From: SCTD01 sp036675425
Lineage (GTDB): Bacteria > Actinomycetota > Actinomycetes > Mycobacteriales > SCTD01
Length of the DNA stretch: 64,000 bases
Assembly (NCBI GenBank): GCA_036675425.1
Contig: JAKFFB010000045.1
Location: 1 to 64,000 of the forward strand
Direction of reading: 5' to 3'
Position numbers and translations under genes: made by a program. Position 1 is the stretch's first letter. The number at the start of each line of letters is the position of its first letter. The notes under the pieces are model-generated. The model saw only the letters and a list, made by a program, of their open reading frames with translations, was not told where the DNA came from and did no database searches. This document shows positions 1 through 8,146 of this stretch, one piece after another.

Positions 1-69
1 CAGAAGATCCTCGACACCGGTGGCCGCGTCGCCAAGTTCGAGCAGCGCTTCGGCAAGCGCTCCAAGTAG
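1..69 (+). CDS. rpmE: 50S ribosomal protein bL31, C-terminal end (partial)
   Basis: The window opens inside a reading frame that ends at the TAG at 67-69. The 22 visible residues end in TGGRVAKFEQRFGKRSK, the characteristic basic tail of ribosomal protein bL31. The gene order rpmE then prfA is common in actinobacteria and supports the call. The N-terminal part lies outside the window, so I cannot tell whether this is the zinc-binding (CxxC) form. Confidence 0.8.
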   Translation, partial: QKILDTGGRVAKFEQRFGKRSK

Positions 70-133
70 CGACCCTGCGGCGCCCGCCCCCGGACCAGGG
101 GACGGGCGCCGCTGCCGTTCCCAGGAGAGGCAC

Positions 134-1213
134 ATGGCCGAAGCGATAGGCACCCCCACCGACAACGCCCTGTCGGAGTACGCCGACCTCGAGGCGCAGC
201 TGGCCGACCCCGACGTGCACGCCGACCAGGCGCGCGCCCGCGAGCTCGGCCGACGCTACGCCGAGCTCGGCCCGCTGGTCGCTGCCATCCGCGAGCAGGA
301 GGCCGTGCAGGCCGACCTCGAGGCGGCCCGCGAGATGGCTGCCGAGGACAAGGACATGGCGGAGATGGCCACGGCCCTGGAGGAGCAGCTCGGCGAGCTG
401 GAGGCGCGCATCCGCGACCTGCTCGTGCCGCGCGACCCGGCCGACGGCAAGGACTGCATCCTCGAGGTGAAGGCGGGCGAAGGCGGTGACGAGAGCGCCC
501 TGTTCGCAGGCGATCTCGTCCGGATGTACACCCGCTACGCCGAGGCCCGCGGATGGAAGATCGACGTCATCAGCGCGACCGAGGGCGAGCTCGGCGGCTA
601 CAAGGACATCCAGCTCGCGGTGAAGAGCCGCGACCCGGCCAACCCCGTCTTCGGCCGGCTGAAGTACGAGGGCGGCGTGCACCGCGTCCAGCGCGTGCCG
701 GTCACCGAGTCGCAGGGCCGCATCCACACCTCCGCCGCCGGCGTGCTCGTGCTTCCCGAGGCCGAGGAGGTGGACGTCGAGATCAACCAGAACGACCTGC
801 GCATCGACGTCTACCGCTCCAGCGGCCCGGGCGGGCAGAGCGTCAACACGACCGACTCGGCGGTGCGCATCACGCACATCCCGACCGGGGTCACCGTGGC
901 GATGCAGAACGAGAAGAGCCAGCTGCAGAACAAGGAGGCCGGCATGCGCGTCCTGCGCGCCCGCCTCCTGGCGCTCGCCCTCGAGGAGCAGGCCGCCAAG
1001 GACAGCGCGGTGCGCGGCGCGCAGATCCGCACCGTCGACCGCAGCGAGAAGGTCCGGACCTACAACTTCCCGGACAACCGGGTCGCCGACCACCGCAGCG
1101 GCTACAAGGCCAACAACCTCATGCAGGTGCTCGACGGCGACCTCGACCCCGTCATCCAGTCGTTGGTCGACGCCGACACCGCTGCCAAGCTCGCCGGAGA
1201 GGACAGCGCATGA
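134..1213 (+). CDS. prfA: Peptide chain release factor 1
   Basis: Class I release factor, 359 aa, the usual RF1 length. It reads UAA/UAG stop codons on the ribosome and triggers peptide release. The tripeptide anticodon P189-V-T191 (PxT, RF1 type rather than the SPF of RF2) and the catalytic GGQ at residues 233-235 are both present. The GGQ glutamine is the residue methylated by PrmC, encoded immediately downstream. The ATG at 134 is chosen over the upstream open frame because a purine-rich site (ggagagg) precedes it and the protein then begins at the normal RF1 N terminus. It lies 64 bp after the bL31 gene, probably co-transcribed. Confidence 0.97.
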   Translation: MAEAIGTPTDNALSEYADLEAQLADPDVHADQARARELGRRYAELGPLVAAIREQEAVQADLEAAREMAAEDKDMAEMATALEEQLGELEARIRDLLVPRDPADGKDCILEVKAGEGGDESALFAGDLVRMYTRYAEARGWKIDVISATEGELGGYKDIQLAVKSRDPANPVFGRLKYEGGVHRVQRVPVTESQGRIHTSAAGVLVLPEAEEVDVEINQNDLRIDVYRSSGPGGQSVNTTDSAVRITHIPTGVTVAMQNEKSQLQNKEAGMRVLRARLLALALEEQAAKDSAVRGAQIRTVDRSEKVRTYNFPDNRVADHRSGYKANNLMQVLDGDLDPVIQSLVDADTAAKLAGEDSA

Positions 1214-1265
1214 CCGCACCCCAGCACGTCGCTCGCTGGCGCTCACGACGCACAGGGGACCCCGC

Positions 1266-2129
1266 ATGAACTGGCGCACCACCGTCCAGGCCGCGACCAC
1301 CCGGCTGCGCGACGCCGGCGTCGACAGCCCCGACCACGACGCCCGCGCGCTGGCGGTCCACGTGCTCGGACTGGCCAAGCCCAGCGACCTGCTCCTGGTG
1401 GACGAGCTCGACGAGCACCAGCTGGCGGCGTACGACGAGCTCGTGACGCGCCGGGCGTCCCGTGTCCCGCTGCAGCACCTGACCGGCAGCGTCGGCTTCC
1501 GCTACATCGAGCTGGAGGTCGGCCCAGGGGTCTTCGTGCCCAGGCCCGAGACCGAGTCGGTCGTCCAGTTCGCGGTCGACGCGCTGCGCGGCGTCGACAG
1601 CCCGCTCTGCGTCGACCTCTGCACCGGCAGCGGCACCATCGCCTTCGCGCTCGCCAACGAGGTCCCCGGCGCGACGGTGCACGCCGTCGAGCGCGACCCC
1701 GACGCGCTCGACTGGACCCGGCGCAACGCCGCCAACCGCGTCAAGGCCGGCGACCCCGAGGTGCAGCTGCACCTGGGCAGCGCCGAGGACGCGCTGCCCG
1801 GCCTCGACGGCACGCTCGACCTGGTGATCAGCAACCCGCCGTACGTCGCGACGACCGAGGCGCACATCCCCGACCCGGAGGTCGTCGACCACGACCCGGG
1901 CATCGCGCTGTGGGCGGGGGAGGACGGCCTCGACGTCATCCGGCTGGTCGAGCAGGCCGCCCGGCGGCTGCTCAAGCCCGGTGGCCTGCTCGTCGTCGAG
2001 CACTCCGACCGGCAGGGCCGCACCGCTCCCGCGCTGCTGGAGCAGGCCGGCGGGTGGAACGAGATCCAGGACCACAAGGACTACGCCGACCGCGACCGCT
2101 TCGTCACGGCCCGCTGGAGCGGCGCATGA
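1266..2129 (+). CDS. prmC: Peptide chain release factor N5-glutamine methyltransferase
   Basis: 287 aa HemK/PrmC-type SAM-dependent methyltransferase that modifies the glutamine of the GGQ motif in RF1 and RF2, raising termination efficiency. An N-terminal helical domain (about 1-85) precedes a Rossmann methyltransferase domain with the SAM-binding loop DLCTGSGTIA and the substrate-glutamine motif NPPY at residues 190-193. It follows its substrate gene prfA by 52 bp and overlaps tsaC by 4 bp (ATGA), so the three are probably one transcript. Confidence 0.96.
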   Translation: MNWRTTVQAATTRLRDAGVDSPDHDARALAVHVLGLAKPSDLLLVDELDEHQLAAYDELVTRRASRVPLQHLTGSVGFRYIELEVGPGVFVPRPETESVVQFAVDALRGVDSPLCVDLCTGSGTIAFALANEVPGATVHAVERDPDALDWTRRNAANRVKAGDPEVQLHLGSAEDALPGLDGTLDLVISNPPYVATTEAHIPDPEVVDHDPGIALWAGEDGLDVIRLVEQAARRLLKPGGLLVVEHSDRQGRTAPALLEQAGGWNEIQDHKDYADRDRFVTARWSGA

Positions 2130-2764
2130 CCGTGCTGGACGTCCGGGGGAGCAGTGACAAGGGCGTCGCCGACGCCGTCTCGGCGCTCCGCCGCGGCGAC
2201 CTCGCGGTGATCCCGACCGACACCGTCTACGGCATCGCCGCCGACGCCTTCTCGCCTCCCGCCGTCGACCGGCTGCTGACCGCCAAGGGCCGCGGTCGTG
2301 ACATGCCGGTCCCGGTGCTGGTCGGCTCCTGGCGCGGCCTCGACGGCCTCGCCGACCACGTCACGCCGTCGATGCGCAGCCTGGTCGAGGCGTTCTGGCC
2401 CGGTCCGCTGACGCTCATCGTCCGCGCGGCCGGCTCGCTGGCCTGGGACCTCGGCGAGACCCGTGGCACCGTCGCGGTCCGGATGCCGCTGCACCCGGTC
2501 GCCCTCGCCGTCCTCGCCGAGACCGGCCCGCTCGCGGTGAGCAGCGCCAACCGCACCGGCATGCCGCCCGCCACCGACGCCGCTCAGGCGTACGAGCAGC
2601 TCGGCAGCTCGGTCGCCGTCTACCTCGAGGCCGGCAGCAGCGGCGACGCGGTCCCCAGCACCATCGTCGACCTCACCGGTGAGACGCCCGTCGTCCGCCG
2701 TGCCGGCGCGCTCTCGCTCGAGGACCTGCAGGCCGTGCTCCCCGAGGTCGAGGGGTCGAGCTGA
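2126..2764 (+). CDS. tsaC: L-threonylcarbamoyladenylate synthase (YrdC/Sua5 family)
   Basis: 212 aa. The family condenses L-threonine, bicarbonate and ATP to threonylcarbamoyl-AMP, the first step of t6A37 modification of ANN-decoding tRNAs. The N-terminal IPTDTVYGIAADAF segment and the later SSANRTG motif are typical of the YrdC fold. The length corresponds to the YrdC domain without the extra C-terminal Sua5 domain. The start is the ATG at 2126 that overlaps the prmC stop (ATGA). The longer open frame upstream lies inside prmC and is not needed. Confidence 0.93.
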   Translation: MTVLDVRGSSDKGVADAVSALRRGDLAVIPTDTVYGIAADAFSPPAVDRLLTAKGRGRDMPVPVLVGSWRGLDGLADHVTPSMRSLVEAFWPGPLTLIVRAAGSLAWDLGETRGTVAVRMPLHPVALAVLAETGPLAVSSANRTGMPPATDAAQAYEQLGSSVAVYLEAGSSGDAVPSTIVDLTGETPVVRRAGALSLEDLQAVLPEVEGSS

Positions 2765-3342
2765 TGGACGCCTTCCGGGTCCTGCACGTCTGCACCGGCA
2801 ACATCTGCCGGTCGCCGATGGCCGAGCACCTCACCGTGCACGGGCTGCGGCAGCGGCTGGGCGCCGCCGCGGACCGCTTCGTCGTGGAGTCCGCCGGCAC
2901 CTGGGGTCACGGCGGCTCGCCGATGGAGTCCTACGCCCTGTCCACCCTGAAGGCCCTCGGCGTCGACGGCGCGGGCTTCCGCGCCCGCGAGCTGGTGGCC
3001 GAGCACGTGGCGACGGCCGACCTCGTCCTCGGTGCGACCCGCGAGCACCGCGCGGCTGCGGTGGTGCTCCACCCGCGCGCTGCCAGTCGTACGTTCACGC
3101 TCCGGGAGTTCGCCCGGCTGACGGCCGCCGTCGACCCCGCCCAGCTCACCGCCAGCGACCCCGTCGAGCGCGCCCGCGAGCTGGTCCGCGCTGCCGCCGG
3201 GCGCCGCGGCCTGGTCCCGCCGGACCACCCCAAGGACGACGACCTCGCCGACCCGTACCAGGGACCGGAGCACGGCTTCGCCGTCTGCGGCGACCTGGTG
3301 CACGCCAGCCTGCAGCGCCCGCTCGACCTGATCGCCGGCTGA
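2764..3342 (+). CDS. Low-molecular-weight protein-tyrosine-phosphatase-like protein
   Basis: 192 aa cytoplasmic phosphatase. The P-loop CTGNICRS carries the nucleophile Cys10 and the phosphate-binding Arg16 (CX5R), and the general-acid loop D163-P-Y is near the C terminus, so both halves of the active site are intact. It is longer than the classical 150-165 aa enzymes because of extra sequence before the DPY loop. It overlaps the tsaC stop by one base and is therefore translationally coupled. The substrate is unknown: such proteins dephosphorylate tyrosine or, in some actinobacteria, arginine phosphate, and the sequence does not distinguish these. Confidence 0.88.
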   Translation: MDAFRVLHVCTGNICRSPMAEHLTVHGLRQRLGAAADRFVVESAGTWGHGGSPMESYALSTLKALGVDGAGFRARELVAEHVATADLVLGATREHRAAAVVLHPRAASRTFTLREFARLTAAVDPAQLTASDPVERARELVRAAAGRRGLVPPDHPKDDDLADPYQGPEHGFAVCGDLVHASLQRPLDLIAG

Positions 3343-3372
3343 CTCGTGAAGGGGTGCGGCGACGACCCTGAC

Positions 3373-3378
3373 TACGCT
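3373..3378 (+). promoter_or_regulatory. Candidate -10 element for glyA
   Basis: TACGCT fits the actinobacterial TANNNT pattern and would give a transcript with about 20 nt of leader containing the ribosome site aaggag (3393-3398) before the glyA ATG. No convincing -35 is visible. Confidence 0.35.
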
Positions 3379-3405
3379 GATCCCACCGCGACCAAGGAGC
3401 ACCGC

Positions 3406-4662
3406 ATGACGTTCTGGGGACCCGACTTCGACTCCCTGCAGCAGGTCGACCCGGAGATCGCGGGCGTCGTGCTCGACGAGCTCGACCGGCTGCGCGGCGG
3501 GCTCCAGCTCATCGCCAGCGAGAACTTCACCAGCCCGGCGGTGCTCGCCGCGCTCGGCTCGACGCTGTCCAACAAGTACGCCGAGGGCTACCCGGGCAAG
3601 CGCTACTACGGCGGCTGCGAGGTCGTGGACCGCGCCGAGCAGCTCGGCATCGACCGGGCCAAGGAGCTCTTCGGGGCCGACCACGCCAACCTCCAGCCGC
3701 ACTCCGGTGCGAGCGCGAACATCGCCGTCTACGGCGCGTTCCTGCAGCCCGGCGACACCGTGCTGGCGATGTCGCTGCCGCACGGCGGCCACCTCACCCA
3801 CGGCACGAAGGTCTCCTTCTCGGGCAAGTGGTTCAACGCCGTCCACTACGGCGTCGCCCAGGGCAGCGAGGACATCGACTACGACCAGATGCGCGACCTC
3901 GCCCGCGAGCACAAGCCGAAGATGATCATCGCCGGCGGCTCGGCGATCCCGCGGCTCATCGACTTCGCCGCCTTCCGCGAGGTGGCCGACGAGGTCGGCG
4001 CGGTCTTCATGGTCGACGCCGCCCACTTCATCGGCCTGGTGGCCGGCAAGGCCATCCCGAGCCCGGTGCCGTACGCCGACGTCGTCACCTTCACCACGCA
4101 CAAGGTGCTGCGCGGCCCGCGCGGCGGCGCCCTGGTGTGCAAGGAGGAGCACGCCGCCAAGCTCGACAAGGCCGTCTTCCCGATGATGCAGGGCGGGCCG
4201 CTGATGCACGCCGTCGCCGCCAAGGCGGTGAACTTCAAGGAGTGCATGAGCGCCGACTACCAGGCCTACACGCGCCAGGTCATCGCCAACGCGCAGGCGC
4301 TCACGGAGTCGCTCGCCGCGGAGGGGATGCGCCCCGTCACCGGCGGCACCGACACCCACCTCGCGCTGCTCGACCTGCAGGGGATCGGGGTCTCCGGCAA
4401 GGACGCCGAGCTCCGCTGCGACCGCGCGGGGATCGTGCTGAACAAGAACGCCATCCCGTACGACCCGCAGCCCGCCTCCATCGCGTCCGGCGTCCGCGTC
4501 GGCACCCCGAGCGTCACGACGCAGGGCATGGACGAGGCCGCCATGAAGGAGATCGGCTCCCTCATCGGCCGCGCCGTGCGCGACGAGGACGGCTCGGCCG
4601 CCGCGGAGATCCGCCAGGGTGTCGACGCGCTGGTCAGCGCTCACCCGGCTTACCCCCGCTAG
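3406..4662 (+). CDS. glyA: Serine hydroxymethyltransferase
   Basis: 418 aa PLP enzyme interconverting serine and glycine with transfer of the one-carbon unit to tetrahydrofolate. The PLP-binding lysine is K233 in the motif TTHKVLRGPRGG, and the N-terminal LIASENF and KYAEGYPGKRYYGG substrate-site segments are conserved. The ATG at 3406 follows the ribosome site aaggag. An in-frame GTG at 3346 would add 20 non-conserved residues and has no such site. It starts 63 bp after the phosphatase gene. Confidence 0.97.
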   Translation: MTFWGPDFDSLQQVDPEIAGVVLDELDRLRGGLQLIASENFTSPAVLAALGSTLSNKYAEGYPGKRYYGGCEVVDRAEQLGIDRAKELFGADHANLQPHSGASANIAVYGAFLQPGDTVLAMSLPHGGHLTHGTKVSFSGKWFNAVHYGVAQGSEDIDYDQMRDLAREHKPKMIIAGGSAIPRLIDFAAFREVADEVGAVFMVDAAHFIGLVAGKAIPSPVPYADVVTFTTHKVLRGPRGGALVCKEEHAAKLDKAVFPMMQGGPLMHAVAAKAVNFKECMSADYQAYTRQVIANAQALTESLAAEGMRPVTGGTDTHLALLDLQGIGVSGKDAELRCDRAGIVLNKNAIPYDPQPASIASGVRVGTPSVTTQGMDEAAMKEIGSLIGRAVRDEDGSAAAEIRQGVDALVSAHPAYPR

Positions 4663-4672
4663 CGTCCGACGC

Positions 4673-5791
4673 GTGCGGGAGTACCTGCTCGTCCTGTGCG
4701 TCGCCGCGGCCGTCACGTACCTCCTGACGCCCGTGGCGCGCCGCTTCGCGCTGCGCTTCGGCGCGATGGCCGAGCCGCGTGACCGGGACGTGCACGCTGT
4801 CCCCACGCCGCGTCTCGGCGGTCTGGCGATGTACGGCGGGGTGTGCGCGGCGTTCCTCGTCGCCGGAGCGCTCCCTGCCCTGAGCAGGGTCTTCACCTAC
4901 TCCGACGTGCAGGCGACCGTGATCGCGGGCGGGCTCATCGTTGCGCTCGGCGCGGTCGACGACCGGTGGGGGATCGACGCGCTGACCAAGCTCGCCGGGC
5001 AGGTCGTGGCCGCGGGCGTCATGGTGCTGATCGGTCTCCAGCTGCTCACCCTCACGATCCCGGGGGTGGGCGCCATCTCGCTCGGCCCCGAGTCGGTGAT
5101 CCTCACCGTCGCCATCACGCTGCTCACGGTCAACGCCATCAACTTCGTCGACGGGCTCGACGGTCTCGCGGCCGGCGTGGGGGCGATCGCGGCGCTCGCG
5201 TTCTTCGCCTTCAGCTACTCGCTCGCCAGCGGCGGGGTGACCGGGGGAGTGGCGCAGGACCGGATCACCTCCGCGACGCTCATCGCCGTCGTGCTGGCCG
5301 GCGCCTGCCTGGGCTTCCTGCCGCACAACTTCAACCCGGCGCGCATCTTCATGGGCGACTCCGGCTCGATGCTCATCGGGCTGATGCTGTCTGCCGCCGT
5401 CATCTCGCTCACCGGGCAGGTGAACTACGCGAACCTGCCGGCGACCGCGTCCTTCCCGGTCCTCCTGCCGCTGCTGCTGCCCTTCGCCGTGCTGGCGGTG
5501 CCGTTCGTCGACCTGCTGCTCGCGGTGGTCCGCCGTACCCGCGCCGGTCGCTCGCCGTTCGCGCCCGACAAGGAGCACCTGCACCACCGGCTGATGGAGA
5601 TCGGCCACAGCCACACCCGCGCCGTGCTGATCATGTACTTCTGGACGGCGCTGCTCGCCTTCGGCGCGGTCGCCGTGTCCGTCAGCGGCGGCCCGCTCCC
5701 GGTGCTCGCCGCGGTCGGCCTCGCCGCCGCGCTGGCCCTGGTCGTCTCGCGGGTCCCGCGGCTGCGCGCCGTCAACCCCGAGGATCGCTAG
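4673..5791 (+). CDS. Undecaprenyl/decaprenyl-phosphate GlcNAc-1-phosphate transferase family protein
   Basis: 372 aa polytopic membrane protein of the WecA/TagO/MraY family. These enzymes transfer a sugar-1-phosphate from a UDP-sugar to a polyprenyl phosphate on the cytoplasmic side, starting wall polymer or arabinogalactan-linker synthesis. The aspartate pair D96-D97, the NFVDGLDGLA motif, the FMGDSGSM motif and the histidine-rich cytoplasmic loop HLHHRL are all present, with about ten hydrophobic helices. This position between glyA and the atp operon is typical of actinobacterial Rfe/WecA homologues. The GTG at 4673 is chosen because the ATG at 4619 lies inside glyA. Confidence 0.88.
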   Translation: MREYLLVLCVAAAVTYLLTPVARRFALRFGAMAEPRDRDVHAVPTPRLGGLAMYGGVCAAFLVAGALPALSRVFTYSDVQATVIAGGLIVALGAVDDRWGIDALTKLAGQVVAAGVMVLIGLQLLTLTIPGVGAISLGPESVILTVAITLLTVNAINFVDGLDGLAAGVGAIAALAFFAFSYSLASGGVTGGVAQDRITSATLIAVVLAGACLGFLPHNFNPARIFMGDSGSMLIGLMLSAAVISLTGQVNYANLPATASFPVLLPLLLPFAVLAVPFVDLLLAVVRRTRAGRSPFAPDKEHLHHRLMEIGHSHTRAVLIMYFWTALLAFGAVAVSVSGGPLPVLAAVGLAAALALVVSRVPRLRAVNPEDR

Positions 5792-6171
5792 TGCACTGGG
5801 ACGGGCCGCGCACGGCCCCGGTGACCACGCTGGCCGCGGGGGTGCTGTCCGCCGGTCTGGGTCTCGCGCTCGGCCGGGACGGCGCCGTCGCCGGCGCGCT
5901 GATCGCCGCCGTGCTGGTGATCCTGTTCTTCTGGACCGGTGCGCTGCCGCTGCTGCTGGTCGGCGGTGACCTGTCCCTGGCCGGCATCGGCTTCGTCATG
6001 CTGATGATGACGTACGCGCTCCGGCTGGTCGGTCTGGCCGTCGCGCTGGCCCTCGCCGCGCGCTCCGACGCCGTCGACGAGCGCTGGCTGGCCCTCACCC
6101 TGATCGTCTGCGCCCTCGTGTGGGTCATCACACAGGCAGGCCTCGTCGGACGGTCCCGGGTCACCCTGTAG
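5791..6171 (+). CDS. Small four-helix membrane protein, AtpI-like
   Basis: 126 aa and almost entirely hydrophobic, with four predicted transmembrane helices (roughly residues 10-28, 34-57, 63-85 and 98-118). Its GTG start overlaps the upstream TAG by one base. Position just ahead of the ATP synthase genes and its size and topology suggest the AtpI (subunit I) group, proposed to assist c-ring assembly or Mg2+ supply. Sequence motifs are too weak to prove this, so the name rests mainly on context. Confidence 0.6.
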   Translation: MHWDGPRTAPVTTLAAGVLSAGLGLALGRDGAVAGALIAAVLVILFFWTGALPLLLVGGDLSLAGIGFVMLMMTYALRLVGLAVALALAARSDAVDERWLALTLIVCALVWVITQAGLVGRSRVTL

Positions 6172-6174
6172 TCT
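6169..6174 (+). promoter_or_regulatory. Candidate -10 element for the atp operon
   Basis: TAGTCT overlaps the stop codon of the preceding gene (TAG at 6169-6171) and sits 9 bp before the ATG of the 75-aa gene. This would place the start of transcription almost at that start codon. The -35 region is not recognisable. Confidence 0.4.
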
Positions 6175-6183
6175 GGCGCTGCC

Positions 6184-6411
6184 ATGCCGCCGGATGCTCA
6201 CGACGACTCGTCGGGAGACTTCCGGCGCAAGGGCGAGGCCGACGCGTGGAACGCGCTGAGCCTCATCCTCTCCGGCATGCTCGTCTGGGGTGGGATCGGC
6301 TGGCTGATCAGCAACTGGTTGGACAACCGGTTGCCGCTCGCCCTCGGTCTCGTCCTGGGGACGGGCGCCGGAACGGCGCTCGTATGGCTTCGGTACGGTA
6401 GGCAGACATGA
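6184..6411 (+). CDS. AtpZ/AtpI-family small membrane protein
   Basis: 75 aa with a charged N terminus (about 1-22) followed by two transmembrane helices (about 25-45 and 50-70) separated by a short DNRLP turn. This is the layout of AtpZ-type proteins encoded at the 5' end of F1Fo operons, which are implicated in Fo assembly or Mg2+/Ca2+ movement. It begins 13 bp after the previous gene, with a possible promoter overlapping that gene's stop, and precedes atpB by 55 bp. Confidence 0.65.
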   Translation: MPPDAHDDSSGDFRRKGEADAWNALSLILSGMLVWGGIGWLISNWLDNRLPLALGLVLGTGAGTALVWLRYGRQT

Positions 6412-6466
6412 TCAGCGCGGGCCTCGCGACCACTGGGGCGTCCTGGTCAGGACAAGGAAGGACGCT

Positions 6467-7282
6467 GTGAGCGACCGGCTTCTCGCCTCCGAGGGCACCG
6501 GCTTCACCCCTCCCGGCCCCAGCAGCTTCGAGCCTCCGCCGTTCTTCACCGTCGCGGGCTGGGAGGTCGACAAGGTCGTCGTCATCATCGCCCTGTCGAC
6601 GGTCCTCATCGCCGCGTTCTTCTACCTCGCTGCGCGCCGCGCGGAGGCTGCCGGTGCGAACGGCGGCCTGGTCCCCGGCAAGCTGCAGTTCGCCGGCGAG
6701 TCGGCGTACGGCTTCGTGCGCAACGGCATCGGCCTCGAGACGATCGGCAAGGAGGGGCTGCGCTTCGTCCCCTTCCTCGCGACGCTGTTCTTCTTCATCG
6801 CGGTGAACAACCTGTTCGGCATCATCCCGCCGTTCCAGCTGCCCGGGACCTCGAAGATCGCCATCCCGCTCGGCCTCGCCGTGATCGTCTGGGTGATCTA
6901 CAACTACCTCGGCATCAAGCGCCAGGGCCTGTTCGGCTACTTCAAGAACATGATGTTCCCGCCCGGGATCCCGATCCCGGTGTACTTCCTGCTCGCGCCG
7001 ATCGAGCTGCTCTCGAACTTCATCGTCCGCCCGGTCACGCTCTGCCTGCGTCTCACGCTCAACATGTTCGCCGGGCACCTCGTGCTCGTGCTGTTCATCC
7101 TGGGCGGCGAGTACCTCATCCTCGAGTACGGCGGCGTCGTCGGTGTGCTCGCCGGCTCCGTGGCGATCCTCGGCTCCCTGGTGATGACCGGCTTCGAGGC
7201 GTTCATCCAGCTCCTGCAGGCCTACGTGTTCACCCTGCTCGCCGCCCTCTACATCGGCGGCGCGCTGGCGGACGAGCACTAG
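6467..7282 (+). CDS. atpB: ATP synthase Fo subunit a
   Basis: 271 aa integral membrane stator subunit forming the proton half-channels against the c-ring. The essential arginine is R195 in the motif LRLTLNMFAGH, preceded by the conserved ELLSNFIVRP helix. The GTG start at 6467 follows the strong ribosome site aaggaagg. It is the first structural gene of the atpBEFHAGDC operon. Confidence 0.97.
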   Translation: MSDRLLASEGTGFTPPGPSSFEPPPFFTVAGWEVDKVVVIIALSTVLIAAFFYLAARRAEAAGANGGLVPGKLQFAGESAYGFVRNGIGLETIGKEGLRFVPFLATLFFFIAVNNLFGIIPPFQLPGTSKIAIPLGLAVIVWVIYNYLGIKRQGLFGYFKNMMFPPGIPIPVYFLLAPIELLSNFIVRPVTLCLRLTLNMFAGHLVLVLFILGGEYLILEYGGVVGVLAGSVAILGSLVMTGFEAFIQLLQAYVFTLLAALYIGGALADEH

Positions 7283-7370
7283 CCCGCACCCGCGAACTGC
7301 ACCACCGCACCACCCCGGCGACACCGCCACCAGCACGTCCCGCAGCACCACTTCTCGAGAGGAAAGACCT

Positions 7371-7574
7371 GTGGAAGGCAGCCTGAACATGGTCGGCTAC
7401 GGCCTCGCGGCCATCGGCCCGGGCATCGGCATCGGCCTCATCTTCGCCGCGTACATCAGCGGCGTCGCCCGTCAGCCCGAGGCCCGGGGCGTGCTGCAGA
7501 GCATCGCCATCCTCGGCTTCGCCCTCGCCGAGGCGCTCGCGATCATCGGCATCGGCCTCGCCTTCGTGCTTTAG
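7371..7574 (+). CDS. atpE: ATP synthase Fo subunit c
   Basis: 67 aa hairpin proteolipid that forms the rotor ring. The polar loop ARQPE (33-37) contacts gamma and epsilon, and the proton-carrying carboxylate is Glu54 in the second helix. The pattern around E54 lacks the polar residues of sodium-binding rings, which points to proton coupling. The GTG start is preceded by gagaggaaag. The 88-bp spacer upstream is rich in CCACC runs and contains no gene. Confidence 0.96.
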   Translation: MEGSLNMVGYGLAAIGPGIGIGLIFAAYISGVARQPEARGVLQSIAILGFALAEALAIIGIGLAFVL

Positions 7575-7576
7575 CC

Positions 7577-8146
7577 GTGGCGATCTCCCTCAGCACCGCT
7601 GCGGCGGTGCTCGCCACAGAAGCGGGCGAGGAGCCGAACCCCCTCGTCCCGCACCTGTCCGAGCTCATCGTCGGACTGGTCGCCTTCGCGATCCTCTTCC
7701 TGTTCCTGCGCGCGAAGGTCTTCCCGGTCTTCGAGCGCGTCTTCGCCGAGCGCACGGCTGCCATCGAGGGCGGCCTGGCCGAGGCGAAGAAGGAGCGCGA
7801 GGAGGCGCACGCGCTGCTCGAGCAGTATCGCGAGCAGCTCGCCGAGGCCCGCACCGAGGCCGGTCGCATCCGCACCGAGGCGCAGGCCGAGCGTGCGGCG
7901 ATCGTCGAGGAGGCGCGCAACGAGGCACGTGCGGAGGCGTCCCGGATCACCGAGGCCGCGACAGCGCAGATCGCCAGCGAGCGGCAGCAGGTCGTCGCCG
8001 AGCTGCGCCGTGAGGTGGGCGGCCTGGCCGTCGACCTGGCCGGTCGCATCGTCGGCGAGTCGCTCGAGGACGAGGCGCGCCAGCGTCGCACCGTCGAGCG
8101 GTTCCTGGACGGGCTCGACAGCTCGCCTGCCGGAACGGCCCGCTGA
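7577..8146 (+). CDS. atpF: ATP synthase Fo subunit b
   Basis: 189 aa peripheral stalk subunit. One N-terminal transmembrane helix (about 28-50) is followed by a long, highly charged Ala/Glu/Arg-rich coiled coil. The GTG start lies 2 bp after the atpE stop, and the stop overlaps the atpH ATG by one base, so translation is coupled. The b and delta subunits are separate proteins here, unlike the b-delta fusion of mycobacteria. Confidence 0.95.
   Translation: MAISLSTAAAVLATEAGEEPNPLVPHLSELIVGLVAFAILFLFLRAKVFPVFERVFAERTAAIEGGLAEAKKEREEAHALLEQYREQLAEARTEAGRIRTEAQAERAAIVEEARNEARAEASRITEAATAQIASERQQVVAELRREVGGLAVDLAGRIVGESLEDEARQRRTVERFLDGLDSSPAGTAR

Noticed and set aside
3346..3405. Upstream GTG start for glyA adding 20 residues
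   Set aside because: The added residues are not like the family and the ribosome site aaggag fits the ATG at 3406.
2620..4896. A 758-codon minus-strand frame opposite tsaC, the phosphatase and glyA
   Set aside because: Antisense shadow of conserved genes in GC-rich DNA, rich in Arg/Val/Gly/His without any motif.
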